Origin: Hypholoma sublateritium FD-334 SS-4
Taxonomy: Eukaryota; Basidiomycota; Agaricomycetes; Agaricales; Strophariaceae
Direction: 5' to 3'
Assembly: GCA_000827495.1 (NCBI GenBank)
Contig: KN817531.1
Location: 508,444 to 572,443, forward strand
DNA length: 64,000 bases
Position 1 is the stretch's first letter; each line of letters opens with the position of its first letter. The notes below the pieces were generated by a model that worked only from the letters and a program-made list of their open reading frames with translations, did no database searches and had not been told where the DNA came from. The position numbers and the translations under genes were made by a program. This document shows positions 11,609 to 23,169 of the stretch, piece after piece.

Positions 11609-12929
11609 GTAAGAAAACGCCGTTGTCTACTCGATTCAGCGTACACACGAAGGCGATAATNTCCTATCCTGATCGNTCATGATGGAAATCTAGAGGGGTT
11701 CGAATTACGGTTTCAGTCAGCTTGCTAACAGACCTTGGACAACAAAAAACTTNCTAGGTGAAAGAGCCCGCGTTTAATGGATTTAAGNTATTGTCTAAGA
11801 ACTGCGACAAGTACCAGTGAGCGGATATGCGGGCCGGCGGGGAGCACCAGAGACACTACTCTACTCACCTCGTCCTGCGGATACCCCACCCCGCGTTGCG
11901 AGTCTACTGGGAATGCAGATAAACGCCGCAATCCTTATATACAATGGCGATAACTTTGCTCTGCGTGTGAGTAGGCTGTCAATGGAAACCTGCTGTGTGT
12001 ACAGCAGGTGCGCTTATAAGTAAAAGTGCAAAGAATGGCATCATCGTATGGTATTTGTACCAAGATTGGGCACAGATTAGAAACACGCGGTCAGACGGCT
12101 GCCCAAAAACGTGTAACTTTACACACCTTGACGGACGGCTCCTGGTACAGACGCGGCAACAGGAGTCAGGCGTTGGACGAGGCAGTGCTTGTCAATGCGG
12201 AGCTGGTTCTCAGAATAACACGCGCTGATATGCATGATAATGCAGTTCTCCATACCCAACTTGACCATCTCATCCTTCCCGGTAGAGCTGAACATATTTT
12301 GGCCGGAATGAAGAAAACAGATTCGCAACACATATGCAGAGCCGAGGATGCATGTCAAGGGGGCTATGAAGAGCGGCGCAGAAGCGGCCCTGCGGCAGAG
12401 TCGGTCTCAACATATCAGAAGGATGCAAGAAAAGAGTCAATCAAAGATCACCTATATGTAGAGTATGCTCAGTATGTATTGGCGCCCGCAGTGTGATGTC
12501 GTACCGCCGTGGAATTGCGGCTGCCGTCGTTCCAGCAGCTTCTAGCCAGCGTCTGACATGCAGCAGATCATCATGCGGTGAAAACTCCAACGCCGGTGCG
12601 GTATTTATCCGGGGAGCGGAGTTATCCTATGAAAACAAATATGGGTATCGCTCTGTTGATGTATCTTGCCCCGAACTAGAAGAAACAAATTCATTAAGAA
12701 GGAGAGCGTAGAGTGACGATGAAAACTTGAAGCAAGTTTGAACTCGAAGGCAGTTCGACATGAAGTCGATCACGTGCCCCTAATATTCGTGGCAACGTCA
12801 GTCACATTCCATTCCACTCCTGAATTTATCTGTCTACTCCCTCCACGAACCACCCACACCCGTCGTCGTCCCCAGTGGCAGGAACATAGGAACGCAAGCA
12901 CAGAATTGTGCCAGAACTCTGGTCCTTCC
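11609..12929. other. Spacer between the divergent NLR-like and lectin genes
   Basis: No exon series or domain is recognised. Open frames up to 156 codons exist, but none shows splice sites or motifs. It should contain the promoters of both divergently transcribed neighbours. Confidence 0.4.
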
Positions 12930-14546
12930 ATGTTTTCGCGGTGTTCAAGCGTGCTGAGCATGGGCTCGCTTGCACTCTTGCTTTCATTCTCAAGTTTGCT
13001 GTTTGGTGTCGCCCAAGCGGCGGTGGACGACAAGACAAAATTGGGAAACGATACTATCGATAGGGTGCGTCGAATTTTACGTTAAAACTATCTAGAACGC
13101 TGAAAGATCGGATTCCCTGCGCAGACATTAACACTGCGAACACATTCGCTATACGCACCATACATCGACCAAGATCTTCAGAATCGGTGAGAAACCTACA
13201 AAATTCCTCTAATGAATACCAAACTCAATTATGCTTCAAAAGATGGTGGGATTTTGGCGCAGATGCATATGTCGTAAGTCCCAGTCGCATGAGATTACAA
13301 TATCCGGGATAGCTGACCTGTGTACGCAGAACACGAACAAGTACATCCGATTGACAAGGAACAGGCCCTCACAAATGGTGTGTATACACCCCTATAAGCT
13401 TTGTCTTTCTCACAGGCGCGTTTAGGGATGGCTATGGTCTCGTCTCGCACTCACAGCCTCCAATTTTATCATCGAAGTCGAATTCAAAGTCCCGGGCGAC
13501 CCATCTCATCTCTACGGTGACGGGCTTGCGATATGGCTTACGAAGGATCGCGCAGTAGAAGGGCCGGTGTTTGGTAGCAAAGGTGTGTGCGCATTCTTAT
13601 CAGTGGGCAGATTTTGACTTGACACCTCTACCTCACAGACCAATTTACTGGGCTCGGTATCTTCCTCGACACGTAAGAAAGAACTGTTTCCGTTTCCGTA
13701 TGATATCCTGTAAACTAATCTTTAAACAAGATACGCAAATGATAAACATACGTACTCCTTCCCGCGAATCATCGGCATTCTGGGCGACGGGCACAAAAAG
13801 TACGATTCGGTCGAGACGGCGATGGCCAGGAAGTTGGCGCCTGCTCCGTACGTGCCCCTCGCGAACGAATGACTGGTTACTCACAATTTCCTAGGCTAAC
13901 TTCCGCCGCACGAACGTCGCGACGAAGATTAAGCTGACCTACGTGAAAGACAGTTTCCTCGACGTATGTCTCTTTCCCACCACGCTGATTTAATCTTCCC
14001 ACTGACGCCCGCCGCGTGCATAGGTCAAGATCCAGTACAAGGCATGGGACGACTGGTAGCCTTGCTTCCGCGTCGAGAAAATCTCCCTGCCCACGAACCC
14101 CTTCCTCGGGTTCTCTGCGATGACAGGCGACGTCTCCGACGCACACGAGTGCGTCCCACCCTCTTTACACATACCCAAAGAACCACTGACTAACCCACCG
14201 TACCTGCAGCATCATCACCGTCAACGCTTACTCCGCCATCGTTTCTAAGCCGGACAACCCGCGCAACAAGCACAAGAAGTCCTCTATCTTCGCGTCGGTG
14301 CACCCCGACGCTGCGAAGGGCGGCAGCACATGGCTTGGATTCCTCTTCAAGCTCGCGCTGCTCGGCGGCGTGTGCGCGGGCGGGTACTACGGCTGGCAGG
14401 AGTACCAGCGCCGGAAGCGCTACAGTGGCTTCGGCGGCGGNATGGGCATGGNCNTGAGCGGCGGGGGNGGTGGCGGTGGTGNCTACGGGATGCGCAGCGC
14501 GGGCGTCGGCGGGGGGTTCAACGACTACGGCGGGAAGCGCTACTGA
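12930..14546 (+). CDS. L-type lectin cargo receptor (VIP36/ERGIC-53-like) with in-frame TAG
   Basis: Ten exons join in frame (12930-13064, 13125-13186, 13243-13273, 13330-13377, 13426-13582, 13639-13672, 13731-13851, 13895-13963, 14024-14148, 14210-14546), giving 373 codons. The start at 12930 gives a signal peptide (SMGSLALLLSFSSLLFGVAQA). The lectin domain shows TLRTHSLYAPY, RWWDFGADAYV, GWLWSRLALTASNFIIEVEF, YGDGLAIW, and FPRIIGILGDGHKKYDS. A transmembrane helix (TWLGFLFKLALLGGVCAGG) and a Gly-rich cytosolic tail close the protein. The family binds high-mannose glycoproteins and carries them between ER and Golgi. At codon 231 (14057-14059) the reading is YKAWDDW-stop-PCFRVEK, where the frame on both sides is clean. 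This is a nonsense change or a base error. Without it the gene looks complete; with it the last part of the lectin fold and the membrane anchor are lost. N bases near 14441-14482 lie in the tail. Confidence 0.85.
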
Positions 14547-14834
14547 GCAGGCAATGGTGGTCCTGGGCCGGGGTTGCGTAGCGCTACACCGGTGTACTTC
14601 GTGCGATATGGCATCTATATTATTATTCACGCACACATTCATTCGACACTCAATGCCGCCACCCTTGGAACCCGCCACCACCGCCATTACTTGAACTACC
14701 TCGGGGCGTCAAGCCATCAATAGCTCTGCGCGTGAACCTGAGCAAGATACGAGGGGCCAGCTCACGGCGATGGTGGGCGCTCTTTCCCCCAGATGCGCTC
14801 GCGCCCACCCTATCCTGGTCCCGATCGAGCTTCG

Positions 14835-15056
14835 GTGCAGTCTTTTGACCTCACCCTACCCCATCTGTCGACTTCGACCCCGCCACGCCCATCCGTCGAC
14901 ACCGCCTCTCCCGTCCTTCGACCTAGCCCTGCTTCATCCTCATCCATTGACATTGCCCTGCCGCATCCGTCAACGTCGCTTCGCCCGGCCTTCGAAATCG
15001 CCATACACGTCCGTCGACGTTGCCCCGACCCGCTCCGTCTGTCAACGCCGCCTGTT
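14835..15056. repeat. Minisatellite, degenerate 21-30 bp units
   Basis: About eight to nine units built on CCGTCGACRTCGCC (or TTCGACCTAGCCC variants) separated by CC-rich spacers. In one plus-strand frame it reads as a repeated Ser-Val-Asp-x-Ala-x-Pro pattern. It ends exactly where Myb-like coding sequence begins. Confidence 0.65.
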
Positions 15057-15516
15057 CAAAGCACTACCGTGAGGCTCTCGACCCCAATTTGAAGAAAGAA
15101 CAATGGCCCCCTGAGGAAGACCAGTTTCTAATGGAGGCTAATACTCGTGTAGGCGGGAAATGGGGCAAAGTCGGCACTGAGCTGCGTCGCAGCGGCCTAG
15201 GCTGCAGAAACAGATTTCTTTCCCGCATCAGTGTACATGTATCAGCTCTGACAAGTATCGTACCATAGGTGGCGTCTGCTAGAGCGAAACAAAGCTTCGC
15301 AAACGTCTCAATTATCGACTCCGGAACAAACCTACTCAGATCCCTGAACTTCTCCCTACTATCGAGTATCCTCAGAGCGACAACTTGGCTGCGCCTACAG
15401 AACACTGGCCTCCTTACTACCCACCGGAAGCATACCCTACATTTCCTACCGATGCTGACTCTACTGCTGTGCGGACACTCCGTGAACCGATGCCAGAGTG
15501 ATTGGGCATCCCAGAT
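15057..15516 (+). pseudogene. Myb/SANT-domain gene fragment
   Basis: Starting in the last minisatellite unit, the plus strand reads CSKHYREALDPNLKKEQW then EEDQFLMEANTRVGGKWGKVGTELRRSGLGCRNR, which is a Myb/SANT DNA-binding repeat of the fungal type with the W-EED-W-CRNR pattern. The family would then continue W-R-L-L-E-R, and these residues are found after the CATAG at 15265-15269 (AG|GTGGCGTCTGCTAGAG). The expected intron would have to start with AT (AACAG|ATTTCT), so the GT donor appears mutated to AT. Further on, a different frame holds a Pro/Tyr-rich tail (DNLAAPTEHWPPYYPPEAYP) ending in TGA at about 15510. The 5' part of the gene is missing, with the minisatellite in its place. Probably a decayed transcription regulator. 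Confidence 0.5.
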
Positions 15517-15779
15517 CCTAAGATCGCCCCTTTCCAATTTTCTTCTTCTGGCACACCAGTAAAATTGCATTATTTAAATTGTAGAAAATCATCTTTTGTA
15601 CGTGTTCATTGTGTTGGTACATGCACGAATAAGTATGCGCCTCTATTACAATGATGGTCTGGGATGATTTATGCGAAGTCCAAAACAAGTCCAAAAAAAA
15701 TCATATTGAGAGGAAACAAATAGATAAAATTTCATACATTACAAGCCTTCCCAAATTGCAGCTTCAACCTTTCGACACT

Positions 15780-18073
15780 TCAGGATGCTGACTGATTGTC
15801 CAGGTCTGGCCGCAGCACCTGAATCATACCAAGCAGGCCACTAACCTCATGCGGTCGAAGTCTGGAAGCACACTTGTTGACCATCTGTTCGAGGACTGCA
15901 CTCTGCTGTACTATTTGATGCGCACTTGCATTCCCCCACTGTCGAATGGAAGAACGTTTTTCAGCGAGAAGTCTGAGGACGCTCTCTGATTGCAATAAGG
16001 ATAAAAGTTCTGGGCGATTGTTGCCGGCGATCGTGATAATTTGACGAGTACGAGCTATCCGAGCTGCAAGAGACTCTTCAGCACTCCATGCATCCGATTG
16101 GGTTTGCTCCTTCTTTGCTTCACGCTGATCGCCTTCGTAATCATCCAAGTTTTCCCGGAATTCACGCGATGCCACTCCATCAGCGTAGCGAGGTGGGTTG
16201 GTGGGAAAGTCGTGCAAGGAGATACGAGCGTAGAGAGATATGAAACCTTGAAAAAAGTCAAGCAAAGCACGAAAGTTGACAGCGGAGAACATCTCAGCAT
16301 TCTATTGAAATCAAACAATCAGTATTTTGCAAGTGCGTCAGGATGGTTGTCAGTGCGTACGTCTTGGAATGCTATCCAGTTTAACATCAGGTCCAGCTCT
16401 CCCTGGACCTCGATCCACCTCTGCTTAAAGTGGTCGCGCTCTTTCATTAGAGTGGCGACTTGTGCAGATAGCTTTTTGACCTCTTTGCGCAGCGAGCGAG
16501 CCTCTGCATGCGATCGTTGTCCTTGCTCCTTGTGGGCTTTCAATTCGGCCGTAAGGTGGCGAGTGTCATTGCGCAGCCCTTGGACCTCCGCCCGATTTGC
16601 CGCTGACTCGCGCCGAGATTCCTCTGCGTTGGTGGCCAGTTTCTTATTCAGATTCTCTATCGTAAAACGTACCCAATTCATAAATGACTCATGAGTATCA
16701 AGGCGCAGATCCGTGGTGTCGGCATAGGTTTCTAGGCTTGATTGCACGTTATTGGAGAATGTAGTTATCTCTTCCACAGTAGGAGCCTTGAGGGTAAGGG
16801 AATCCATGTCGATGGCAAGGGTATCAGCCGTCTGACTGGACGACTGGGGCTGCGACTGCGTTGTCTGCGGAGGATATTGTTGTTGTGGAGGCGCTTGGAG
16901 CGGCAGTTGCGACAATGTAGACTGGGGATTCGATTGATGAAAGTGGGACGCCGCGGCGTGTGTCCGAAGCGGAGGTTGTGATTGTTGGTAGTGCTGCTGT
17001 CTTTGAGATGATTGCAATGACACCGGCAGCTGAGGTGGCGCCATTCCGTGGTGTTGCAGCTGCTGGGCCGACTGCTGCTGAAATGGAGGGGGCTGCTGGT
17101 ACTGTTGTTGCTGCTGGTGTTGCTGGTACTGTCGTTGTTGTTGGAATGGGGGCTGCTGTTGCGGTTGCTGCTGGTGCTGCTGCTGCTGGTACTGGTGCCA
17201 GGGCTCCGATGGCTGCTGCGACGACTGGGATGGGGTATAATTCTGGCCATAAGTGTCTGGGAGGCGGTGGTACGGAGGCGGTCGCAGTAGAGGCTGGCGG
17301 TAGCTGGCTGCGCCTTGATGCGCCGAGTTTGGCTGGAGCACGAAGTACGGCGGGTAATCCTCCGCGGACCCCAGGCCTCCCTGTGGGGTGTACTGCGACG
17401 GCGGTGCAGGGTCTGAGGGGCGCGTTGCAGTGAAAGTCGGTTGAGGGCCCATGGGCGGATTCGATGCATCGTAGAGTCCTGAATGAGACCCGTCAATTAA
17501 TTTTGTGACCAGATTTGGACTCGAAAACTGACCGTGAGGCTGACTCGTGGTCCACGATTTAGACGGATCGTAAGGCGCCTGGAATCCCGACGCCTCAGAC
17601 TGGGGTGCAGGCGGCGCTACGTACACCTCCGGTGGGATAGACGATGCCGCTTTGTAACCTGCGTACTGATTCAGGTCCGAATGCCCAGATAAGGAGGCTT
17701 GGTTCCTATTGTACGCTTGAGAACCGAAAAGAGGTGGCTGGTGTTCAGAGGTAGGGGAGCTGATGCCCATATCACTCAAAATGGAGTGACCTCCCGACGA
17801 TGCTGGAGTGGATGAAAAACCTCCGAATTGGAGGGGTGAATCTGCACCGACTGGGCTGTCTGTCATGCTAGGTGTCGCATTCGCTAGTTTTTCTTTGCTG
17901 ATGTTACGGTCCTGGGAAGTGATGTGCAGCGAAGGGCGAGTTAAGGGAGACGGTCGGCGGCTGATATTGCCACTGGCAGTGGGCTGACTCGGGGGCTCTG
18001 TTGATGCACCGAGTGGAGTGTTACTCCGCGAATTTGGTACCCTTGGCATTGTCTCTAGGGAAAGGGGCTTCAA
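15780..18073 (-). CDS. Gln-rich coiled-coil protein (744 aa), unknown function
   Basis: Two exons (18073-16361 and 16301-15780) are joined by a 59-bp intron (GTACGC ... CTGAT ... AATAG) in phase 0, giving 744 residues. The first third is Ser/Thr/Pro-rich. Residues about 290-430 hold a Gln-rich tract (QYQQHQQQQQYQQPPPFQQQ and similar). Residues about 440-570 form a charged coiled coil (EEITTFSNNVQSSLETYADT ... EVKKLSAQVATLMKERDHFKQRW). The C-terminal 170 residues are helical (LAARIARTRQIITIAG ... PELLSLLQSESVLRLL) with IRQWGNASAH. I know no named domain. A role in a nuclear or cytoplasmic assembly is an inference from the Gln tract plus coiled coil only. An in-frame Met at 18049 is an alternative start. 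Confidence 0.7.
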
Positions 18074-19756
18074 CTGCGCGATAAAACGAGAACAAAAGGA
18101 CGCTTTGACTCACTTAAGTATAGTACTGACGCACACGTATTTCCTCATACCTGCGCTTCGCTCGGCACAAGATATCAGCCTTGAGAATGCTGGCTGTTGC
18201 GTGCTTCTGAGCTATTTATATTGCGACATGAGCTTGCACCGCCTTCGAATTGTGTACCAGTCACGGTGCAGCATATGACCCAATATCCGCAAGACCCTAT
18301 CGAGTGGTTGGCCTTGAATGCACAAAATTTTTTGAGAGTTATTTTATTTGATGTTTAATTCTCAAGTTTGATATGTTGTTGATATGAATAGACGGAGGTG
18401 CGACCGAGGCTCTTCCGCTATCACATACATACTAAGTATAACATTGCTAATACCCACGTCGAGCCCAGTTAGATGGTGCAACCCCCAGCTTTTCGCATTA
18501 CTTATCATAATTCATTGGGAAATCTGTCTTTGTAAATAGAGCCATATCATGTGATTCCCACGGCGAAAGAGTCTTTCATCATGGCTTTCCAATGAATTCC
18601 TCAGGCCGGTTCCGATAGCCCTTCATCTTTCCCTACAACCGCGGGCCAGTTCCGGAGCCACGCTGAGCCACGTTGACTGTTGCCCAGCGCCTCCTCAGCC
18701 GCAAAGTGCAACTATTCTCGCTAATAGCAGGATTATGTGGCCAAGAATCGCCGGTTGGATCGCTTGGGGATGTAGTTCGTCCCTCCTTCCTCTACAGATC
18801 GAGGCGGTGGAATTGCCGCGCTCTTTCTCTCACAGGTCAATGCATACAGGCACCTTTTAGGCACAAGCTGCCTGTGTTTCGCGGTAGGCCTCTTGTGCCT
18901 TTCAATAGGCTGCTATACTTACATCTGCAGATCAAGCAGTGACACAACATCCTGTACCAAACCCCTCTTCGGCCTGCTCGTCCCCAACCTTCTCTCCACC
19001 CGCTTCAAGTTCCTCTGCAGCCGCACTCTCTCGTCCTACAGCGCGCTCTCGGGGCCTGCCGTGAAATTGCCCCAAGCACACCAGTACGTACTGCTGCTTG
19101 TGTACGCTCCGTGGTTTAATGCATGGTTGTCTCAGGTCTTCTATGTCTGAACCGGCCCTCAAAATAATATGCACACTCTTTGCTTACTGCTCGAGAGCCT
19201 AAGCCACAATTTCGAGTGTCGTTTTGTTGCTTGACTGAGGTATGTCAAGCCCTTTCGAAATCAAACCTCAGGCGTCGCCCATATCTTGCCAGCCTTGTGC
19301 ATCTGCCCGCCACCAAGTCACGACTCGCACCTCTTCCCGGTGAGGCATCATTCAATAATAATTAAGGGCCTATCCGCCCAATATTATACCTGCCAAGGTC
19401 CGCAGGTCTCGAGAATTATTACACCCTCGGAATTTTTGCCATGCAAACGACACCAGCAAGATCGCATTCCTCCAGCCAGAAATATATGTTTAGGTGTGTT
19501 AAAATTGCACCGTTTGCATAGGTAATCAAAATTGAGGGCCCCTTGCCCAATACTTAGCGATCGCTCTCGTAACGAATCGAGTCAAGGCCTTCATCATCTG
19601 ACTCGGAGTCAAGCCGGAGGCGACGTCGCTCCCGAACCATCCTCAAACATCGCGTAGCATACGGGGATATCTTATGATTTTTAGGCGCAGATTGCATTGG
19701 GCTGAAGGTTTAAAGGAACACGCTTGGAGTCTACCCCAATCCCTTTTTTGTTGAAT
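18074..19756. other. Spacer before the transposon-rich island
   Basis: The first part is the upstream region of the Gln-rich gene. Beyond it I see only short frames without motifs or consistent splice sites. Confidence 0.4.
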
Positions 19757-20768
19757 ATGGAAGATATTCGAGTTTTCAGGTCGCCAGTTTTCAGTCGCGT
19801 GCGCCGCTGGAATCGCGCTCACACCCCTGCGCAACCTACTTCCGAAGAAGAGTACGACTCCGACGAGTTGAACGATCGAGGCGCTTTCAACTATTCTGGC
19901 TTATGCATCGTCGAGGCCTCACAACTCGTGGAACCGGCGGGTTGGTACCTTGGCCGTGAATACTACGTCGTTACTAGGGGCTCGATGGTCGGCGTCTTCC
20001 ATGACCTGTCAGTTTTTATTTACTTTTCTTATTCTTTGCCTCCCTCTGATCTCATAATTGCAAAATAGGACGATCGCCCACCGCTCTGTTAATTCCATTC
20101 CCTCTGCCCAATGGGCAACTTGCAAGACCTGGCAGCAGGCCGTTAGACTGTGGGACCTTGCGTATCAGAGCGGGACTATTTGTTTACTGCGTGAGGGGGT
20201 CCGGGAGCCACCTGCAGCGACACGTCGTCCGGAGACCAAAGCGCCAGCACCGCAGTCCCACCTTGCAACACCTCCTGTGACCGGCAATCCTGTTTCCAAA
20301 ATCCAGGCTCCTTCTATGCAACCGTCATCATCATCTCCCTCAATTTCCAGGAAGCGACTTACTGCAGTCATCATTGTGTCCGACAGTGAGAGTGACGGCG
20401 ACGACGACGACGAAGGCGATGGAAGTGGCGACAGCGATGGTGAAATTGAGGCAACCTACCCCAAGGAGATTGTGAAAGTCAATGATTGCTTCGACGTTAC
20501 GGACGACGAAGGCGGCAATTCCTGCCTGCGGCAAACGCACGATGCTGCCACGGACACCCACCTAGGCGCCGGCGACGGCGACAGCGATAGTGAAATTGAG
20601 GCAACTTATCCCAAGAAGATTGTGAAAGTCAACGATTGCTTCGACGTCACGGACGACGAGGACGGAAATTCCTGCCTGCGGCAAACGTACGATGCTGCCA
20701 CGGACACCCATTTTGACACCCCAGTCGAAGCAGAAGCGGCGCCTCTCAGCCGTTGCGAGATTCAGTAG
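19757..20768 (+). CDS. RNase H1 N-terminal (viroplasmin-like) domain protein
   Basis: Two exons (19757-20007 and 20069-20768; 61-bp GTCAGT...AATAG intron, phase 2) give 316 residues. Residues about 65-125 (GREYYVVTRGSMVGVFHDL ... SIPSAQWATCKTWQQAVRLW) match the small RNase H1 N-terminal / caulimovirus viroplasmin fold, which binds RNA-DNA hybrid or duplex RNA in RNase H1. No RNase H catalytic domain is present. Such stand-alone domains are common in Agaricomycetes, often near transposons. The C-terminal half is acidic (DGDDDDEGDGSGDSD) with two copies of a 50-residue unit containing ATYPKEIVKVNDCFDVTDDE. The start MEDIRVF (19757) is the first ATG in the frame. Function in the cell is unknown. 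Confidence 0.65.
20428..20727 (+). repeat. 150-bp coding tandem duplication, two copies
   Basis: The segments 20428-20577 and 20578-20727 are near-identical and in frame, each encoding 50 residues that include EIEATYPK, IVKVNDCFDVTDDE and SCLRQT. The few differences suggest a fairly recent duplication. Confidence 0.8.
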
Positions 20769-21458
20769 ATCACAAATTTTGGACAGCCTTCCCTTGGACG
20801 CCTGCGTTTGAATTCCGATATGGCGAATTTTTATGTCTTGATAAATCCATTGTCCTTCTTATGCCCCTGCCTGAATACAATCCTGCCTTGATTCTACCTG
20901 CCAGTTATTTTCGAGCCCCTCGTGACTATTGTTGAGGCAAAGTTTGTTTACGTAAGTCCTTTTGCCTAATCTCAATCAACAAAAGCGCGTCCCGACACCG
21001 CGTCGCGTACGTCGCAATCATCCCCCCAGTACACTGAGGTCAGTCCCTCCATTCCGGGCCTCATCCATCTTGTCCACCCCCCCGTGCCATGCTTTTTCCT
21101 GCGAAATCCAAGCAGGGCTCTGTAGGAGAAAGCATTGAGCGGGTGGATGGCCGATTTGCATCGGCCCCCGGCTGCGATGACCAACACCGCATATGCTGAC
21201 CCCCTGTGTGTGCTGTAGGTCCATGAGCACGCCGCTGCCGCTGCCATACGGGCCTCCAAGGTGAGCGCCGCCCGAATCTTCTGGGCTTAATCTTAACCTG
21301 TCCCCCTGTAGCGCAGGTGAAGCGCCGAAACGTATTTGGGTCAAGTTTCGACGCCAGGTGCGTGCACACCTTCCTTTCGGCACACTGTTGATTGCACCGG
21401 CTAACCCAGGATTCCCCCTGTCCAGCTTCGCTCGGGGAGGGAATACTCACCCTTTGAG
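20769..21458. other. Intergenic region upstream of the dioxygenase gene
   Basis: No exon was identified. Short minus-strand frames crossing it have no motif and are probably chance. Confidence 0.4.
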
Positions 21459-23001
21459 ATGGCCCCTGTAGCGTGCCCACCTGAGGTCGACGTTGAGGGG
21501 CTTCTCAAGTCCGCCTTCGCGCATGAGGCGGCTGATCAACAAGAGGATGACCCCGGTGTGTTGGCAGATGTGCAGAGCACCCATAGCAACGGCGCCAACG
21601 ACCCCGTTGCCTTTGAGGCGCAAGGGCACACCGCCGCACCCAACGACGCTCTGAACCAACGCCCCATGGGCGGCGACATGCCCTTCAGCGTCGCGATGAC
21701 CCAATCCAACTCCACCGCCATCGCCGACCAGCCTGAGCCCCCAGCAGCCAAAACCCCTGCCCAAGAGATGCAAAAGCAATCCCGCTGCAATCGCCAGCGC
21801 AAACGTAAACGTGAAGCCCAAATTGCAGAGGAGGGTTACGTCGCCACGCCGTATGTCTTTAAGCGCCACATCAAACCTGCACGGGCGGTGAAGACAGATT
21901 TGAAGGTCGCGGGCCTTCCGGCGACATCATGCGGCTATGCCGCGTTGAATGAGAGGCTGGGACCCCGGTCGGTGTTGCCTGCTGTGGCCAAGGAATTAAC
22001 GGCCTGCGGGTACGAGCTTATCCCCAATGACGGCGTGTGGGTGTCTTATTCAAATTCACCCCCCCCCCTGCTAATCCTACGCATGCAGTGCATGTCGACC
22101 CCTGGTGGGCTACGACGGCACCGTCTACGCCGTGATAGCTGGTAGGCCGAACGATGCCAGTTACGCCGCAGATCAGAATGAAGTGGCAGAGGCCATGTGT
22201 GCTGCTGGAGGCCGCCTTGTATTTAGGCCCAATCAGCTTAATCACAAGCGCGGGGATTTTCCTGCAATCAACGTAGGCGTTAGCCATGCAAGGGGCACGA
22301 CGCAACCGGTGAATTTGCAGGTGGATGACCCAAAGACCATCGACGGCCTCCTCGCGCTTCCCGCGGTGCAACGGATGGTCAAATTCGCCAACGGCAAGCG
22401 ATCTTTTGATGCGAGGACTTGCCATTGCTGACTACGCCCATTACTTGTAGCATCTTTTGCGACATGGGCCCCAAACGTCTATAGGCATTACAAGGGCCAT
22501 ATGGACTCGCTGTTCGAAAAAATGCCCCACCTCCGGCGTATCTTTGGTCGCAAATGTGTGTTTGCGTGCGTAGCTTTCAACTTTGGACCCCGTGTCTGCA
22601 CCGCCAGCCATCGCGATCAGCTGAATCTCCCTTACGGATGGTGTGGAATTTTTGCCATTGGTTCATTTGATTCCAAACTCGGCGGACACTTGGTACTCGA
22701 CGACCTCAAAAAGATCATAGAGTTTCCCGCGGGATCCCTTATACTCATTCCATCTGCCACACTCACACACCGCAATACACCCGTGCAAGCGTATGAGACC
22801 CGGCTGTCATTCACTCTCTTTTCTGCCGGCGGCCTCTTCCGTTTCGTTGACAACGGGTTTCAAACCGAAAAGGATCTCCGTAAAAAAAATCCCAACCAAT
22901 ACACGAAAATGATGGCGGAAAAGAAGGTGAGGTGGAGAGTGGGATGCTCACTATGGAGTAAACTGGACGATTTGGTGGAGGCGGTTAGTCAAGACAGATA
23001 A
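21459..23001 (+). CDS. TET/JBP-like 2-oxoglutarate/Fe(II) dioxygenase (basidiomycete type)
   Basis: Three exons (21459-22036, 22089-22393, 22451-23001) give 477 codons plus stop. The second intron (22394-22450) has a GCAAGC donor. The C-terminal third carries the oxygenase core: TASHRDQLNLPYGWCGI with the HxD iron ligands His348 and Asp350, GSFDSKLGGHLVLDDL, FPAGSLILIPSATLTH with distal ligand His401, and ETRLSFTLFSAGGLFRFV with Arg412 as the likely 2-oxoglutarate contact. This set matches the large basidiomycete family described as TET/JBP-like, whose members are thought to oxidise 5-methylcytosine in DNA and which expanded along with KDZ-type DNA transposons. The N-terminal region is a low-complexity linker with a basic nuclear-localisation-like cluster (RQRKRKREA). 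No break is visible. The Plavaka gene lies 1.4 kb downstream. DNA substrate specificity is inferred from the family, not shown here. Confidence 0.8.
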
Positions 23002-23169
23002 ATTTGTGTATGGATTGAAGTTGGATTGTGGCAGGTGGCGGCGTGTTGAACTTCTGGGCTGCCATGCCCTTGCGTCTGCATGTGTTATGTCTGATACGAC
23101 GCCAGGGGCCAACCTCTAACTTTCTTAGTCTAGCCACCTTCAATAACGAATATATTCAAAATCTACATG

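Noticed and set aside
16960..17433. Plus-strand frame rich in Ala/Gly/Val opposite the Gln-rich gene
   Set aside because: It is the antisense reading of CAG-type codons of the Gln tract, not an independent gene.
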